A stretch of 64,000 nt of DNA, taken from positions 57,282 through 121,281 of the forward strand of contig JABBAP010000004.1 of the NCBI GenBank assembly GCA_018607905.1. The letters run 5' to 3'. A model generated the notes under the pieces. The model was given only the letters and a program-made list of their open reading frames with translations. It made no database searches and was not told the DNA's origin. Source of the stretch: Paracoccaceae bacterium (lineage in GTDB: Bacteria; Pseudomonadota; Alphaproteobacteria; Rhodobacterales; Rhodobacteraceae). Position 1 is the first letter of the stretch. Each line of letters begins with the position of its first letter. The position numbers and the translations under genes were made by a program. Shown here in pieces: positions 1-9,528 of this stretch.

Positions 1-305
1 TATGCGCCGTTTTGGGTGGCACACCCCAACAAGTCGAAAACGCCGCCGAAATCGCACTGGAACATCACCTCGGCATGACCTGTGATCCAATTGCTGGCCT
101 CGTTCAAGCACCCTGCATTGAGCGTAACGGCCTAGGCGCAATCAAGGCCGTCTCTGCCGCGTCTCTTTCTATGCGCGGTGATGGCACGCATCTCGTCTCC
201 CTTGATGCCTGCGTGGAAACAATGCGCCAAACAGGCCATGATATGTCCGAAAAATACAAAGAAACGTCGCTCGGTGGCTTGGCTGTTAATCTACCCGCGT
301 GCTGA
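1..305 (+). CDS. sdaA: L-serine ammonia-lyase (L-serine dehydratase), C-terminal part only
   Basis: This is the 3' end of a gene that starts left of the window; the frame is open from base 3. The enzyme is an iron-sulfur dehydratase that turns L-serine into pyruvate and ammonia in the cytosol. The visible part has the family signature [17 protein letters not shown], whose cysteines help hold the 4Fe-4S cluster, followed by GLGAIKA. The protein ends in a cysteine (VNLPAC); in studied bacterial homologues a C-terminal cysteine reaches into the active site as a latch. The apparent start at base 12 is only an internal TTG. The last 20 bases overlap the convergent thiamine pyrophosphokinase gene. 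Confidence 0.93.
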   Translation, partial: CAVLGGTPQQVENAAEIALEHHLGMTCDPIAGLVQAPCIERNGLGAIKAVSAASLSMRGDGTHLVSLDACVETMRQTGHDMSEKYKETSLGGLAVNLPAC

Positions 306-978
306 TCGCCAGCGCGTGGCAAACGGCATTGATCGCGTCCTTTAACAGATGTTTAGGCAGGATCATCAGCATATCGCCCGACCGGATTTGCACGTTCATA
401 TCGCCACCAACCGCCGCATTGGAACAGCCAATCTGCCCGTTCGGTTGAAACGCCAATTCGTCCAACGCCCAGTTTAACCCCGTGCTACGCGCGTCGCAGG
501 GCGACATCGGGAACAGTGAAACACGATCCCCTTCACGCAACTTTAACGATAGGGATTGAGGCACACGAAAAACGATATCTTGCTCGCCAACCAACACAAC
601 ACACCGCTCTAACTCCTTTGATAATGCATTAAAGGCTGCCAATTGATGATCTAATCGTCCCCCAAAAAACCCAACCCCCAACACAACCCTTGCGGGTGCA
701 ACCTTCAAACACTTTTCTAAATCGTTGGAGTTTTGATCCTCCACAAAGACCATCGCCACATCCAGTTTCGTGGCGCGCAAAATCTCAACACTGTCTAAAT
801 CGCCGATAATCGCGTCAGGTTTGATATCCCAGTCAAACGCAATATTTGCTCCGCCATCTGCGGCCACCAAAACCGACGCGATCTCCAAGGCATGGCCCAA
901 ATCGGATTTATCGACAGAACCACCGCCCAATAGTGTCATCATTGCGGCGTTGTGTACAATTTGCGGTAAGTTATCCAC
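286..978 (-). CDS. thiN: Thiamine pyrophosphokinase
   Basis: Transfers pyrophosphate from ATP to thiamine to make the cofactor thiamine diphosphate. At 230 residues it is normal for the family. Family motifs are in order: ADGGAN and IIGDLDSV near the N-terminus (metal/ATP site), DQNSNDLEK in the middle, and GGRLDHQL around residue 105. The start is GTG at 978, with AGGAA six bases upstream; an ATG two bases further out is in the wrong frame. It converges on sdaA with a 20-base tail overlap. I see no TPP riboswitch in the 137 bases upstream. Confidence 0.93.
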   Translation of the reverse strand: MDNLPQIVHNAAMMTLLGGGSVDKSDLGHALEIASVLVAADGGANIAFDWDIKPDAIIGDLDSVEILRATKLDVAMVFVEDQNSNDLEKCLKVAPARVVLGVGFFGGRLDHQLAAFNALSKELERCVVLVGEQDIVFRVPQSLSLKLREGDRVSLFPMSPCDARSTGLNWALDELAFQPNGQIGCSNAAVGGDMNVQIRSGDMLMILPKHLLKDAINAVCHALAISTRVD

Positions 979-1115
979 ATTGGTTCCTAATCATGCTCAA
1001 TCAGCGTTTTATTTTGCATCTTCATGCTTTTTTTAGCGTTTTTTCCTAGGGTGTCCGCATGTGCAAGGCTAAATTAACCATAGTAACAATGTAAAAACGA
1101 GTAGTAGAGTTAATT

Positions 1116-2603
1116 ATGGAATCGCAAAACAAAGTAATGACAGTGTCCTACGGGACGTTCTCTTGTACGCTGGATGGATTCGACGATCCGTTCACGACAA
1201 TGCAATTGGTTTCGGAATATTTCCGCAAACTCTCTTCAGAGGACCGTTACTTTGGGGGCGAACCGCTCCAGCCAGATCACAACGCACTGCACCGGATCGC
1301 GCAAGATGCGAACCCCTACAAGGTTGACGCCGAAGTTACGGATACAGGCGTAACGCTGCGCAAAGCCGATATTGTGGACGCACCTCAGCCAAAAGCCGAA
1401 ATCGTCAGCAACGCGCCCGCCCCAGAAAAAGCCCCTATTGAGGAAGAAGCCGCACCGCTCTTTGCCTCTAAACGCGCAGCACCTCAACCAGTTGCAGAAA
1501 TTGTAGAGGACATTGCTGAAGAAGACGCCGTTGAAGAAGACACGATTGACGAAGACATCGCTTCTTTCGTAGAAGCAGCCATGTTCTCCTCGCGTCGCGG
1601 GTCCCTAGAATCTGGCGAAACAGAATCTGAAAAATCTGCCGCAGAACTGCTCGCTGAAGAAGACGATAGCGACGACACGGATCAATCAGCCGAGCTGGAA
1701 GCGATCAAAGCGCAAATCAAAGAAGACGTGAAATCGGTTGAAGATGCGCCGGCAGCAGACGAAAAAGCACCTGAAGATAAGGCTGCTGTTCATGCTGGCA
1801 CAAATACGGACGACATTCAGCGCGAAGAAGAAGCATTGGAACGCTTGTTGGAAACAACAAACACCAAAATGGATAATCCTGCGCACGCCCGCAAATCCAA
1901 CGCTCTGGAACGCCTAAAGGCAGCCGTTGCCGCAACCGAGGCAGAACGTCGTTTGCGCTCAGATCCAGAAAAAACCCAACGTCCCAAGGTTCAAGACCTC
2001 GGCAGCCCTGCTGAATTTAAATCTCGCATGGGCGACTTACGGCGCGGTCACGAAGAAGTGGTTAAAATCTCTCGTCCAAAATCCAAGAAAACAGGCGAAC
2101 GTGCACGTGGTGCATTTGCAACGCTGATCCTTGGCAATGACCAACGTGTAGGTTCTAACGACGCTGCGGAGGCAGCCGCCGCCGGAAAAAAGCTCGGGGC
2201 TGACGGCCAGCAAACTGCCGCACAAACACCAATTGAACGCGCCAAACCAGCATTAAAGATCGTGCGGCCAGAAACGCAGGACACAGACAATGCAGTGCGT
2301 GGCACGATCAAAAAATCTGGCTTTGCAGGTTTTGCAGAAAAAATCGGCGCGAACTCGCTGCATGAACTGCTCGAAGCATCTGCCGCGTATCTTGCAATCG
2401 TAGAAGACGAACCGCGTTTCAGCCAAGATCGTATTTTGGAAAACCTCGGCGACTATTTGTCCAAAAATGACGTGTCAAACGAGGCCGCAAGCCGTTCGTT
2501 AAACCGCCTCATGCGCGATGGCCGTATTTTGCGCGTAAAACAAGACAGCTACACGATTTCAAAATCTGCCAAACATGGTTTCAAAGACCGCATGGCAGGT
2601 TGA
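1116..2603 (+). CDS. Acidic hypothetical protein of the Rhodobacterales type
   Basis: A 495-residue protein I cannot assign to a characterised family. Residues 1-65 form a compact conserved-looking block (VSYGTFSCTLDGFDDPF). Residues 90-250 are very rich in Glu, Asp and Ala with no hydrophobic clusters, so probably disordered. Residues 240-330 are basic and helical. The last 100 residues look globular and end in a winged-helix-like stretch (RFSQDRILENLGDYLS, then SLNRLMRDGRILRV). There is no signal peptide or membrane segment, so it is likely cytoplasmic. The charge layout suggests a scaffold or nucleoid-linked role, but that is a guess. It stands alone, with a good terminator right after it. 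Confidence 0.8.
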   Translation: MESQNKVMTVSYGTFSCTLDGFDDPFTTMQLVSEYFRKLSSEDRYFGGEPLQPDHNALHRIAQDANPYKVDAEVTDTGVTLRKADIVDAPQPKAEIVSNAPAPEKAPIEEEAAPLFASKRAAPQPVAEIVEDIAEEDAVEEDTIDEDIASFVEAAMFSSRRGSLESGETESEKSAAELLAEEDDSDDTDQSAELEAIKAQIKEDVKSVEDAPAADEKAPEDKAAVHAGTNTDDIQREEEALERLLETTNTKMDNPAHARKSNALERLKAAVAATEAERRLRSDPEKTQRPKVQDLGSPAEFKSRMGDLRRGHEEVVKISRPKSKKTGERARGAFATLILGNDQRVGSNDAAEAAAAGKKLGADGQQTAAQTPIERAKPALKIVRPETQDTDNAVRGTIKKSGFAGFAEKIGANSLHELLEASAAYLAIVEDEPRFSQDRILENLGDYLSKNDVSNEAASRSLNRLMRDGRILRVKQDSYTISKSAKHGFKDRMAG

Positions 2604-2626
2604 TCGCAACAATATCTCCAAGACCA

Positions 2627-2654
2627 AAGGCTCGCATCACGCGGGCCTTTTTCT
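2627..2654 (+). terminator. Rho-independent terminator
   Basis: A 9-bp stem (AAGGCTCGC with GCGGGCCTT, one G-U pair) around the loop ATCAC is followed directly by a T-rich run. It lies 24 bases after the acidic protein gene and separates it from the GMC oxidoreductase gene. Confidence 0.85.
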
Positions 2655-2692
2655 TGTGGTGAACATTGTAATCTTGGTGTTCACTGGCCCCA

Positions 2693-4318
2693 ATGAACAG
2701 CTTTGACACCATCATCATCGGCGCAGGGTCCGCAGGTTGCGTTCTGGCCAATAGGCTTGGCGCAAACACAACCCGATCCATCTTGATAATCGAAGCAGGC
2801 CCCCCTGACCGAGACCTGATGATCCACATCCCTGCAGGGGTTTACCGCGCATGGCGTGATCCAAAAATAAACTGGAACTACCAAACCCAGTCTGATCCAA
2901 AACTACACAATCGCAACATTTTTATGCCACGTGGCAGGGTGTTGGGCGGCTCTTCTAGCATAAACTCAATGGTCTACATGCGGGGCCACCCGCTGGATTA
3001 CGATGCGTGGGCATCCGATCATACCCTCCCCGATTGGAGTTACGCCCACTGCTTGCCCTACTTCAAAGCAGGCGAAACCAGTGATCGCGGCGCAGACGAT
3101 TACCGGGGAGGATCGGGTCCACTCGGCGTATCCAAAGGCACCTATGACAACCCCCTTTTCGACGCATTCATCGCGGCGGGGGAACAAGCGGGCCAAGGAC
3201 GCACGCAGGACCCGAACGGATTTAACCCAGAAGGCGTTACCCGATTAGACGCCACACGCAAAAACGGCGCGCGCTGTTCCGCCGCTGTCGCCCATTTACG
3301 CCCTGCCCTAAAACGCGGAAATGTTTCGGTGCTGACCCGCGCACAGGTCAGCCGAATCCTGTTGAACGGCACAAAGGCACAAGGCGTTGAATACACATTT
3401 CAAGGCGAACACCAAACCGCCCATGCCCCAGAAATCATCCTTTCGGGCGGGGCAATCAACTCGCCGCACCTGCTCATGCTCTCGGGCATCGGCCCAGCCA
3501 ATCATTTGGCGCAAAACAACATTTCTTGCACCCTAAACCTACCCGGTGTCGGCCAAAACCTCATGGATCATGCAAATTTCATCCTGCAATTCGAAAGCCT
3601 CAAACGCTTCCCGATCCACAAAGTCGACCACCCGATCCGAAAAGGGCTGGCAGGCGCACAGTGGCTTTTCACCCGCACAGGCGTCGCGACCAGTAATATC
3701 TGGGAGGCAGGCGGCCTCATCCGCTCGTCCGAAACGGTCGATTACCCAGACCTGCAATACCATTTTGGCCCCGTCGGTTTCGAATATATCGCGGATAAAA
3801 TCACCCTAAACCAAGCCTTTGCCATTCACGTCGATCTGCTGCGGCCCAAGTCACGCGGCGAAGTTCGATTAAATACTTTAAGTCCAAACGGCAATCCATT
3901 GGTGTACATCAATTATCTCGAAAAACAGAAAGATTTTAACGACATAATCAAAGGCGTCCACAAAACCCGAGATCTGGTGTCACAACCCGCGTTTAAACAC
4001 CTCGCAGGGCGCGAATTATTCACCAGTGCAGACGCAAAATCAGACGATGAGATCGCAAATTGGATTCGCCACAACGTTGAAACCGATTTCCACCCCTGCG
4101 GCACCTGCAAAATGGGAACGGACGACATGGCAGTCACCGATGATCAGGGCCGCGTGCACGGAATCACAGGCTTGCGCGTTGTGGACGCATCGCTGTTTCC
4201 AATGATCCCCAGCGGCAATCTAAATGCCCCAACCCAAATGCTCGCCGCCAAAATCGCCGATAAAATCACCAAAACGCCGCCATTACCGCCCTTTTACGCA
4301 AAGTTTGCCTTCCAATGA
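2693..4318 (+). CDS. GMC-family FAD oxidoreductase (choline/alcohol dehydrogenase-like)
   Basis: A 541-residue flavoprotein of the glucose-methanol-choline family, the usual length. The N-terminal FAD-binding fold has IIIGAGSAGCVLANRL at residues 7-22. The two GMC signatures follow: GRVLGGSSSINSMVYMRG around residue 85 and SGGAINSPHLLMLSGIGP around 253. The catalytic His region (FHPCGTCKMG) and the closing FAD segment (IPSGNLNAPTQMLA) lie near the C-terminus. The substrate is not decided by sequence: choline, other alcohols or polyethylene-glycol-like alcohols are possible. The stop overlaps the next start (ATGA), so it is co-translated with the LysE-type exporter. Confidence 0.9.
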   Translation: MNSFDTIIIGAGSAGCVLANRLGANTTRSILIIEAGPPDRDLMIHIPAGVYRAWRDPKINWNYQTQSDPKLHNRNIFMPRGRVLGGSSSINSMVYMRGHPLDYDAWASDHTLPDWSYAHCLPYFKAGETSDRGADDYRGGSGPLGVSKGTYDNPLFDAFIAAGEQAGQGRTQDPNGFNPEGVTRLDATRKNGARCSAAVAHLRPALKRGNVSVLTRAQVSRILLNGTKAQGVEYTFQGEHQTAHAPEIILSGGAINSPHLLMLSGIGPANHLAQNNISCTLNLPGVGQNLMDHANFILQFESLKRFPIHKVDHPIRKGLAGAQWLFTRTGVATSNIWEAGGLIRSSETVDYPDLQYHFGPVGFEYIADKITLNQAFAIHVDLLRPKSRGEVRLNTLSPNGNPLVYINYLEKQKDFNDIIKGVHKTRDLVSQPAFKHLAGRELFTSADAKSDDEIANWIRHNVETDFHPCGTCKMGTDDMAVTDDQGRVHGITGLRVVDASLFPMIPSGNLNAPTQMLAAKIADKITKTPPLPPFYAKFAFQ

Positions 4319-4902
4319 TCAATTTCATCTTCGCTTGCCTGTTCATCCTGTCCACCCCCGGCCCCGGTGTTTTATCCACCGCAGGCCTTGGCGCGGCTTA
4401 CGGATTTCGCGCAGGTCTCGCCTATATCGCAGGGCTGTTCGTTGGCTCAAACCTTGTCATGCTCGCCGTCGTCAGCGGTCTTGCAGCGCTCGTTTTCCAA
4501 TTCAACGGTCTACGCATCGCGCTGCTCATCGCATCTACCGCCTATCTACTCTACCTCGCCGCACGTATCGCTTTTGCAGGCAGCAAAGTCGCCTTTATCC
4601 ATTCCGATAAACAGCCCGGGTTCTGGGCTGCCGTCACCCTACAAATCATCAACCCAAAGGCCTATGTCGTTGGAACCACAATGTTTTCGGGGTTTTCAAT
4701 CTATCCAGATGCGTTCTTGATCGAAGTCATCATCAAAGCAATCATCCTTAATACAATCTGGATTCCCGTACATTTCGCATGGCTTTATGCAGGTGCATCG
4801 CTGAAAAAACTCAACCTAGCGGACACCACACAACAGGCGATCAACATCTTCATGGCGCTCGCAATGTTGGCCGTCGTCGGCCTTGCGGCACTTTCAACCT
4901 GA
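4315..4902 (+). CDS. LysE/RhtB family amino-acid exporter
   Basis: A 195-residue inner-membrane protein with about six hydrophobic helices. It has the family's N-terminal segment (FIFACLFILSTPGPGVLSTAGLGAAYGFRAGL, with the PGP turn near residue 16) and the loop QIINPKAYV in the middle. Family members export amino acids or derivatives such as homoserine lactone; the actual substrate is unknown. The start overlaps the GMC oxidoreductase stop by four bases. It ends against convergent prfB with no gap. Confidence 0.88.
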   Translation: MINFIFACLFILSTPGPGVLSTAGLGAAYGFRAGLAYIAGLFVGSNLVMLAVVSGLAALVFQFNGLRIALLIASTAYLLYLAARIAFAGSKVAFIHSDKQPGFWAAVTLQIINPKAYVVGTTMFSGFSIYPDAFLIEVIIKAIILNTIWIPVHFAWLYAGASLKKLNLADTTQQAINIFMALAMLAVVGLAALST

Positions 4903-6027
4903 TTATTCAGCGTTCGCATCCGCGCGCGACATGCCGGCTACGTCTTGGGCCAAAACCGCTTCCATAAATGCGGTGATATCCCCATCCAAAACACCCTTTG
5001 TGTCGGATGTTTCAAAATTCGTGCGCAAGTCTTTAACCATTTGATAAGGCTGCAAAACATAGGACCGGATCTGGTTTCCCCAACCCGCATCCCCTGCGTT
5101 TTCATGCACTTCATTCACCAGCGCAGATCGTTTATCCAGCTCGATTTGATACAAGCGCGATTTCAACGCTTTCATCGCAATATCACGGTTTTGGTGCTGC
5201 GATTTCTCCGAACTTGTCACAACAATTCCTGTCGGCGCGTGGGTAATGCGCACAGCCGAATCCGTCGTGTTCACATGCTGCCCACCCGCACCCGATGATC
5301 GGTACGTATCAATGCGAATGTCGCTTGGATTCACGTCAATCTCGATGCTGTCATCCACCACTGGATACACTTTCACTGACGTAAACGACGTGTGCCGCTT
5401 GGCAGCACTATCAAACGGGGAAATTCGCACCAACCGATGCACGCCGCTTTCTGATTTCAACCAACCATAGGCATTATGCCCCGAAATTTTGTACGACGCA
5501 GATTTCAAGCCAGCCTCATCACCAGATTGTTCTGATTGAACCTCGACAGAATAGCCCTGCTTTTCGGCCCACCGCACATACATCCGCGCCAGCATCGCCG
5601 CCCAATCACAGCTTTCCGTGCCACCCGCGCCTGCATTAATTTCCAAAAACGTGTCATTGGCATCCGCTTCGCCGTTCAACAATGCTTCCAGCTCTTTTTG
5701 CGCAGAAACCTTCGCCAGTTTTTTGATCGCCTCTTCGGCCTCGGACACAACATCTGCATCTTCTTCCATCTCGCCCAATTCAATCAGCTCAATGTTATCC
5801 GCCAGCTCTTGTTTCAGGCCCGAAAACGTGTCCATCGCATCGACCAAGGCTTGGCGTTCGCGCATCAATTTCTGGGCCTTATCAGGGTCATTCCACAAAT
5901 CGGGGTCTTCGGACATGGCGTTAAATTCTTCCAACCGATGCCCCGCCGTGTCCCAATCCATGCGCTGCTTTAACAGCTCAAGCGAGTTCTCGATGTTCGA
6001 TGTAATATTTTCGATTTCTGCGCGCAT
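4903..6027 (-). CDS. prfB: Peptide chain release factor 2
   Basis: Recognises UGA and UAA stop codons and triggers peptide release. With the start at 6027 it is 374 residues, matching RF2; AAGGA lies eight bases upstream. The open frame extends seven codons further out, but those residues are not RF2-like. The GGQ peptidyl-hydrolysis motif is at residues 248-250 and the stop-codon tripeptide SPF lies in VRISPFDSAAKRH. The N-terminal part is one continuous frame, so the programmed +1 frameshift of many bacterial prfB genes is absent, as is common in alphaproteobacteria. Confidence 0.97.
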   Translation of the reverse strand: MRAEIENITSNIENSLELLKQRMDWDTAGHRLEEFNAMSEDPDLWNDPDKAQKLMRERQALVDAMDTFSGLKQELADNIELIELGEMEEDADVVSEAEEAIKKLAKVSAQKELEALLNGEADANDTFLEINAGAGGTESCDWAAMLARMYVRWAEKQGYSVEVQSEQSGDEAGLKSASYKISGHNAYGWLKSESGVHRLVRISPFDSAAKRHTSFTSVKVYPVVDDSIEIDVNPSDIRIDTYRSSGAGGQHVNTTDSAVRITHAPTGIVVTSSEKSQHQNRDIAMKALKSRLYQIELDKRSALVNEVHENAGDAGWGNQIRSYVLQPYQMVKDLRTNFETSDTKGVLDGDITAFMEAVLAQDVAGMSRADANAE

Positions 6028-6085
6028 GGGTCTGTCCTTGATAATCACTGTTTAGATACAACCGCAAATGCGCGGCGTCCACCCG

Positions 6086-7243
6086 TTACCGCCCCGCCTC
6101 TTTAGCCGCCATAAACGCGGCCAAACGGGTCAAACCTTCACGAATATCGCTGTTTGATCGGGCATAGGAAAACCGAATGGTTTGATGCCCGCGAACAGGG
6201 TCAAAATCCAATCCTGGCGTCACCGAAACTCCCGCATCGCGCAGGATTTCGCTGCAAAACGCGGCACTGTCATCCGTGTGACGCGACACATCCGCATAAA
6301 CATAAAACGCGCCATCAGGTGGCGCGATTTGATCAAACCCCATCAACGGTAATTGCTCTAACATCAGCCTGCGATTTTCCGCATAAACCGCATAATTCGC
6401 TGTCAATTCGGCCTCGCCGTCCATCGCTCCAAGCGCGGCAACCTGCGCTGCATGGGGGGCGCAAATAAACATATTTTGCGCCAATCTCTCAACCGTTCGC
6501 ACATGGCTTTGGGGCACAACCATCCAGCCAATGCGCCATCCTGTCATTGAAAAATACTTGGAAAACGAGTTGATTACAAAAACCTCGTCACTCACCTCTA
6601 GCGCCGAAACTGCGCGCCCATCGTATTGAATTCCATGATAGATCTCGTCAGAGATGAAAGCGATATCACGCGCTGCACAATGATCCATCAATACCTTCAA
6701 CGCATCGCGGTCTAGCATCGTGCCAGATGGGTTCGCGGGCGATGCCACCAACAGCCCCGCCAAATCCTTAATCGCTGCAACATCCGCCAAAACAGGCTGA
6801 AACCGATCCTCAGCCCGTGTTTGAATGCCTACTGCTTCCAGCGACAACGCCTTCAAAATATTACGATAACTCGGGTATCCTGGCTCCCCAATCGCAACTT
6901 TTTCGCCTTGATCAAACAACGCCGTAAACGCCAGCGTAAACGCAGCCGATGACCCTGCGGTCACCACAATTCGACTGGCTGGCACATCAACGCCGTACCA
7001 ATCCGAATACAGTTTCGAAATTCGCTCGCGCAGATCAATCCGCCCCAGCGCAACAGTGTATCCCAGCGCATCCTTACCCATCTCGGCAACCAACCGCTCA
7101 CGCGCGGCCACAGGTGCCGCCGTCCCTGGTTGCCCAACCTCCATGTGAATAATTGAGCGCCCAGCAACCTCCTCGCGTCGCGCTGCTTCCATTACATCCA
7201 TCACAATAAAGGGATCAACCTCACCTCTGCTTGAACTTCGCAA
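6086..7243 (-). CDS. Class I/II aminotransferase (PLP-dependent)
   Basis: A fold-type I PLP enzyme of the aspartate/aromatic aminotransferase group. From TTG at 7243 it is 385 residues, the family length; GGAG lies just upstream, and the neighbouring TTG at 7246 is an alternative. The open frame runs much further out but would overlap the divergent protease gene. The Schiff-base lysine is K229 in NSFSKYFSMTGWR. ASPANPSGT and ISDEIYHGI (PLP-binding Asp and Tyr) are in place, and RFSYARS near the end holds the carboxylate-binding arginine. The amino-acid substrate cannot be told from sequence. Confidence 0.9.
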   Translation of the reverse strand: MRSSSRGEVDPFIVMDVMEAARREEVAGRSIIHMEVGQPGTAAPVAARERLVAEMGKDALGYTVALGRIDLRERISKLYSDWYGVDVPASRIVVTAGSSAAFTLAFTALFDQGEKVAIGEPGYPSYRNILKALSLEAVGIQTRAEDRFQPVLADVAAIKDLAGLLVASPANPSGTMLDRDALKVLMDHCAARDIAFISDEIYHGIQYDGRAVSALEVSDEVFVINSFSKYFSMTGWRIGWMVVPQSHVRTVERLAQNMFICAPHAAQVAALGAMDGEAELTANYAVYAENRRLMLEQLPLMGFDQIAPPDGAFYVYADVSRHTDDSAAFCSEILRDAGVSVTPGLDFDPVRGHQTIRFSYARSNSDIREGLTRLAAFMAAKEAGR

Positions 7244-7322
7244 CAAAACTCTCCTAAACTGGGCTTGCACGCGGGTTGTTTCAGGCACACCGCCCCCCGT
7301 CAATAGGCCGAAAGTAGACATC

Positions 7323-8657
7323 ATGTTGCGCCGTCTTTTCTTATGCGTTGTCATCGTTTTGCAATCCCAATGGGCTGGCGCGCAAAGCTTGATACGGGAC
7401 GCAGAAATCGAACGCACGCTCAAACTTGTGCTGCAACCTTTGCAAAAATCTGCTGGCATTGGCGGTGCGCGCGTCGATATCTTCATCCTCAACGACCGCT
7501 CGCTTAACGCATTTGTGGCAGGCGGGAATAACATCTTTTTGAACACGGGTCTGATCCGCAAGATGAAAAATGTTGAAATGTTACAAGCTGTTATGGGACA
7601 TGAGTTGGCGCATATCACCCAAGGTCATCAATCAGCACGCGCAGCAAACCTTGCATCTGCACGCACCGCATCGGGCATCGGCTTGGCCATCGGCGTCGCG
7701 GCAGCGGCCGCCGCAGGTTCATCGGGTGCAGGCGTTGGCGTTATCGCAGGATTACAAGAAAGCGTGCGCCGTTCCTTATTTGCCTTTTCCCGTTCCCAAG
7801 AAAGCGCTGCCGATCGCGCTTCAATCAGGTACATGAAAGGCGCGGGGATTTCACCCCAAGCTGGCGTCGATGTCCTAAACATATTCAGAGGCCAAGAAGC
7901 CCTCACAATCAACCGCCAAGACCCCTATGTGCTGACCCATCCACTGACATCCGAACGTATCGCCCGAATGAAAGCAGCCGCCAGCGCGTTCAAAGGCGCC
8001 CCATCGAAACAATCGCCTAACATCAATTATTGGTATGCCCGCATGATCGTTAAGTTTAACGGCTTCATCGGCAACCCCAGCTACAACCTACGGCGCATCA
8101 AAAAATCTGACAAAGGCGAGCTGCAAACTTTGGCACGCGCCATCGCCTATCACCGCCAACCAAAACCCGCCAAAGCCCGCCGTGAAATCGACCGTTTGGT
8201 GAAAATGCGCCCCAAAGATCCCTATTACCACGAATTGCGCGGTCAAATCCTGCTCGAAAGCGGCAGCGCAAAAGCCGCCGTTGGCAGTTACCGCCGCGCC
8301 GCAAACCTCGCACCCAAAGAATCCCTCATTCTGGGCGGTCTTGGCCATGCGATGTTAGCGAAAGGGTCTGGCGCCTCGGTAAACGAGGCCCTCAAAGTGC
8401 TAAAACGTGCCTATGCCCGCGATCCGCGCGACGCTCGAATCCTGCGCAATTTGGCCCAAGCCTACGCGCGCACAGGTCAACCGGGCCAAGCCTCTGTCGC
8501 AACCGCCGAACGCTACGCGCTACAATCGAACTTTAAACAAGCCGCCATTCATGCCAAACGGGCCCAAGGCCTATTGCCACGGGGCACATCAGGCTGGCTA
8601 AAGGCAGAAGACATCATTGCAATTGCACGCAAATTTGCTCCAAAAAAGAAAAAATGA
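7323..8657 (+). CDS. M48 family metalloprotease with TPR-like C-terminus (BepA-like)
   Basis: A 444-residue secreted zinc protease. A signal peptide (cleavage near AGA/QS at about residue 22) sends it to the periplasm. The zinc site is H93-E-L-A-H97, with the third ligand E160 in QESAADR. A glycine/alanine-rich helical segment lies between them. Residues 250-420 contain helical repeats (YRRAANLAPKESLILGGLGHAML) typical of the TPR half of BepA/YfgC, which checks assembly of outer-membrane proteins such as LptD. It is followed after 10 bases by the DsbA-like gene, so a joint role in envelope protein quality control is plausible. Confidence 0.93.
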   Translation: MLRRLFLCVVIVLQSQWAGAQSLIRDAEIERTLKLVLQPLQKSAGIGGARVDIFILNDRSLNAFVAGGNNIFLNTGLIRKMKNVEMLQAVMGHELAHITQGHQSARAANLASARTASGIGLAIGVAAAAAAGSSGAGVGVIAGLQESVRRSLFAFSRSQESAADRASIRYMKGAGISPQAGVDVLNIFRGQEALTINRQDPYVLTHPLTSERIARMKAAASAFKGAPSKQSPNINYWYARMIVKFNGFIGNPSYNLRRIKKSDKGELQTLARAIAYHRQPKPAKARREIDRLVKMRPKDPYYHELRGQILLESGSAKAAVGSYRRAANLAPKESLILGGLGHAMLAKGSGASVNEALKVLKRAYARDPRDARILRNLAQAYARTGQPGQASVATAERYALQSNFKQAAIHAKRAQGLLPRGTSGWLKAEDIIAIARKFAPKKKK

Positions 8658-8667
8658 TCGGATCAAC

Positions 8668-9417
8668 ATGAACCCTCTAAAAATCGCCGCCCTTCTTGCC
8701 GTCTTTGCTTTGCCTGCGGGTGCCACAGATTTAGAAAAACTTACAGACGCAGAACGGGCCACGTTCCGCGCCGAAGTTCGCGCCTATCTGATCGAAAACC
8801 CAGAGGTGTTGTTGGAAGCCATGCAGGTTTTGCGTGACCGCGAAGCCCAATCCGAAGCCGCTCAAGACGATGAACTGCTGGCGCAACTTTCTCCCGAAAT
8901 ATTCAACGACGGCGTCTCTTTCATTGGCGGCAATCCCGATGGCGATGTTACAATTGTTGAATTCATGGATTACCGATGTGGCTATTGTCGCCGCGCCCAT
9001 GCGGATCTGACGGTACTGCTAAAAACAGACGGCAACATCCGCTGGATCATCAAAGAATTTCCGATTTTGGGCCCAGACAGCGACTTAGCCTCTAAAATGG
9101 CGGTCGCAACGCTGCAACATTACGGCGACGAGGCCTACCTCAGCCTGCACAATGTTTTGATGGAATTCAAAGGCCCAGTGAACGACAAGACCCTGCCGAT
9201 CCTGGCAAAAAGCGCCGGAATTGAACTCGCACCGATCCGCGATTTGATGGACAGCGATAGTGTGAACGAACACATCGGACGCATGCACGCCCTTGGTCAA
9301 AAACTCAACGTCACCGGCACACCGGCTTTTGTCATCGACGACACAATATTGCGCGGCTACCTGCCCTTGGCAGACATGCAAAACATCGTCGCTGAAATTC
9401 GCGCAAACGCGGGTTAA
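8668..9417 (+). CDS. DsbA-family thiol-disulfide oxidoreductase
   Basis: A 249-residue periplasmic thioredoxin-fold protein. The start at 8668 gives a clean signal peptide (MNPLKIAALLAVFALPAGA). Residues 25-75 form a helical N-terminal extension. The thioredoxin domain begins at about residue 85, with active site C104-G-Y-C107, and a cis-proline loop appears as GTPAFVIDD. The YRCGYCRRAH context resembles the Com1/DsbA-like group (often grouped with BdbD and ScsC). It probably forms or isomerises disulfides in exported proteins. It follows the M48 protease by 10 bases in a likely operon. Confidence 0.93.
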   Translation: MNPLKIAALLAVFALPAGATDLEKLTDAERATFRAEVRAYLIENPEVLLEAMQVLRDREAQSEAAQDDELLAQLSPEIFNDGVSFIGGNPDGDVTIVEFMDYRCGYCRRAHADLTVLLKTDGNIRWIIKEFPILGPDSDLASKMAVATLQHYGDEAYLSLHNVLMEFKGPVNDKTLPILAKSAGIELAPIRDLMDSDSVNEHIGRMHALGQKLNVTGTPAFVIDDTILRGYLPLADMQNIVAEIRANAG

Positions 9418-9528
9418 CGCGACCACACCCATTGGTGCGCTATTTACTTTCCCAGCGCACCAAAACCTCCTATAACTGCGCTCAGGTCTGCACAATAGAC
9501 AGACATGAAACAGGTTAAGGACCCCTTG

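Noticed and set aside
979..1115. TPP riboswitch before thiamine pyrophosphokinase
   Set aside because: No THI-box-like conserved blocks are visible in the upstream bases.
4903..6048. Programmed frameshift in prfB
   Set aside because: The RF2 frame is continuous from the start at 6027; no in-frame TGA splits it.
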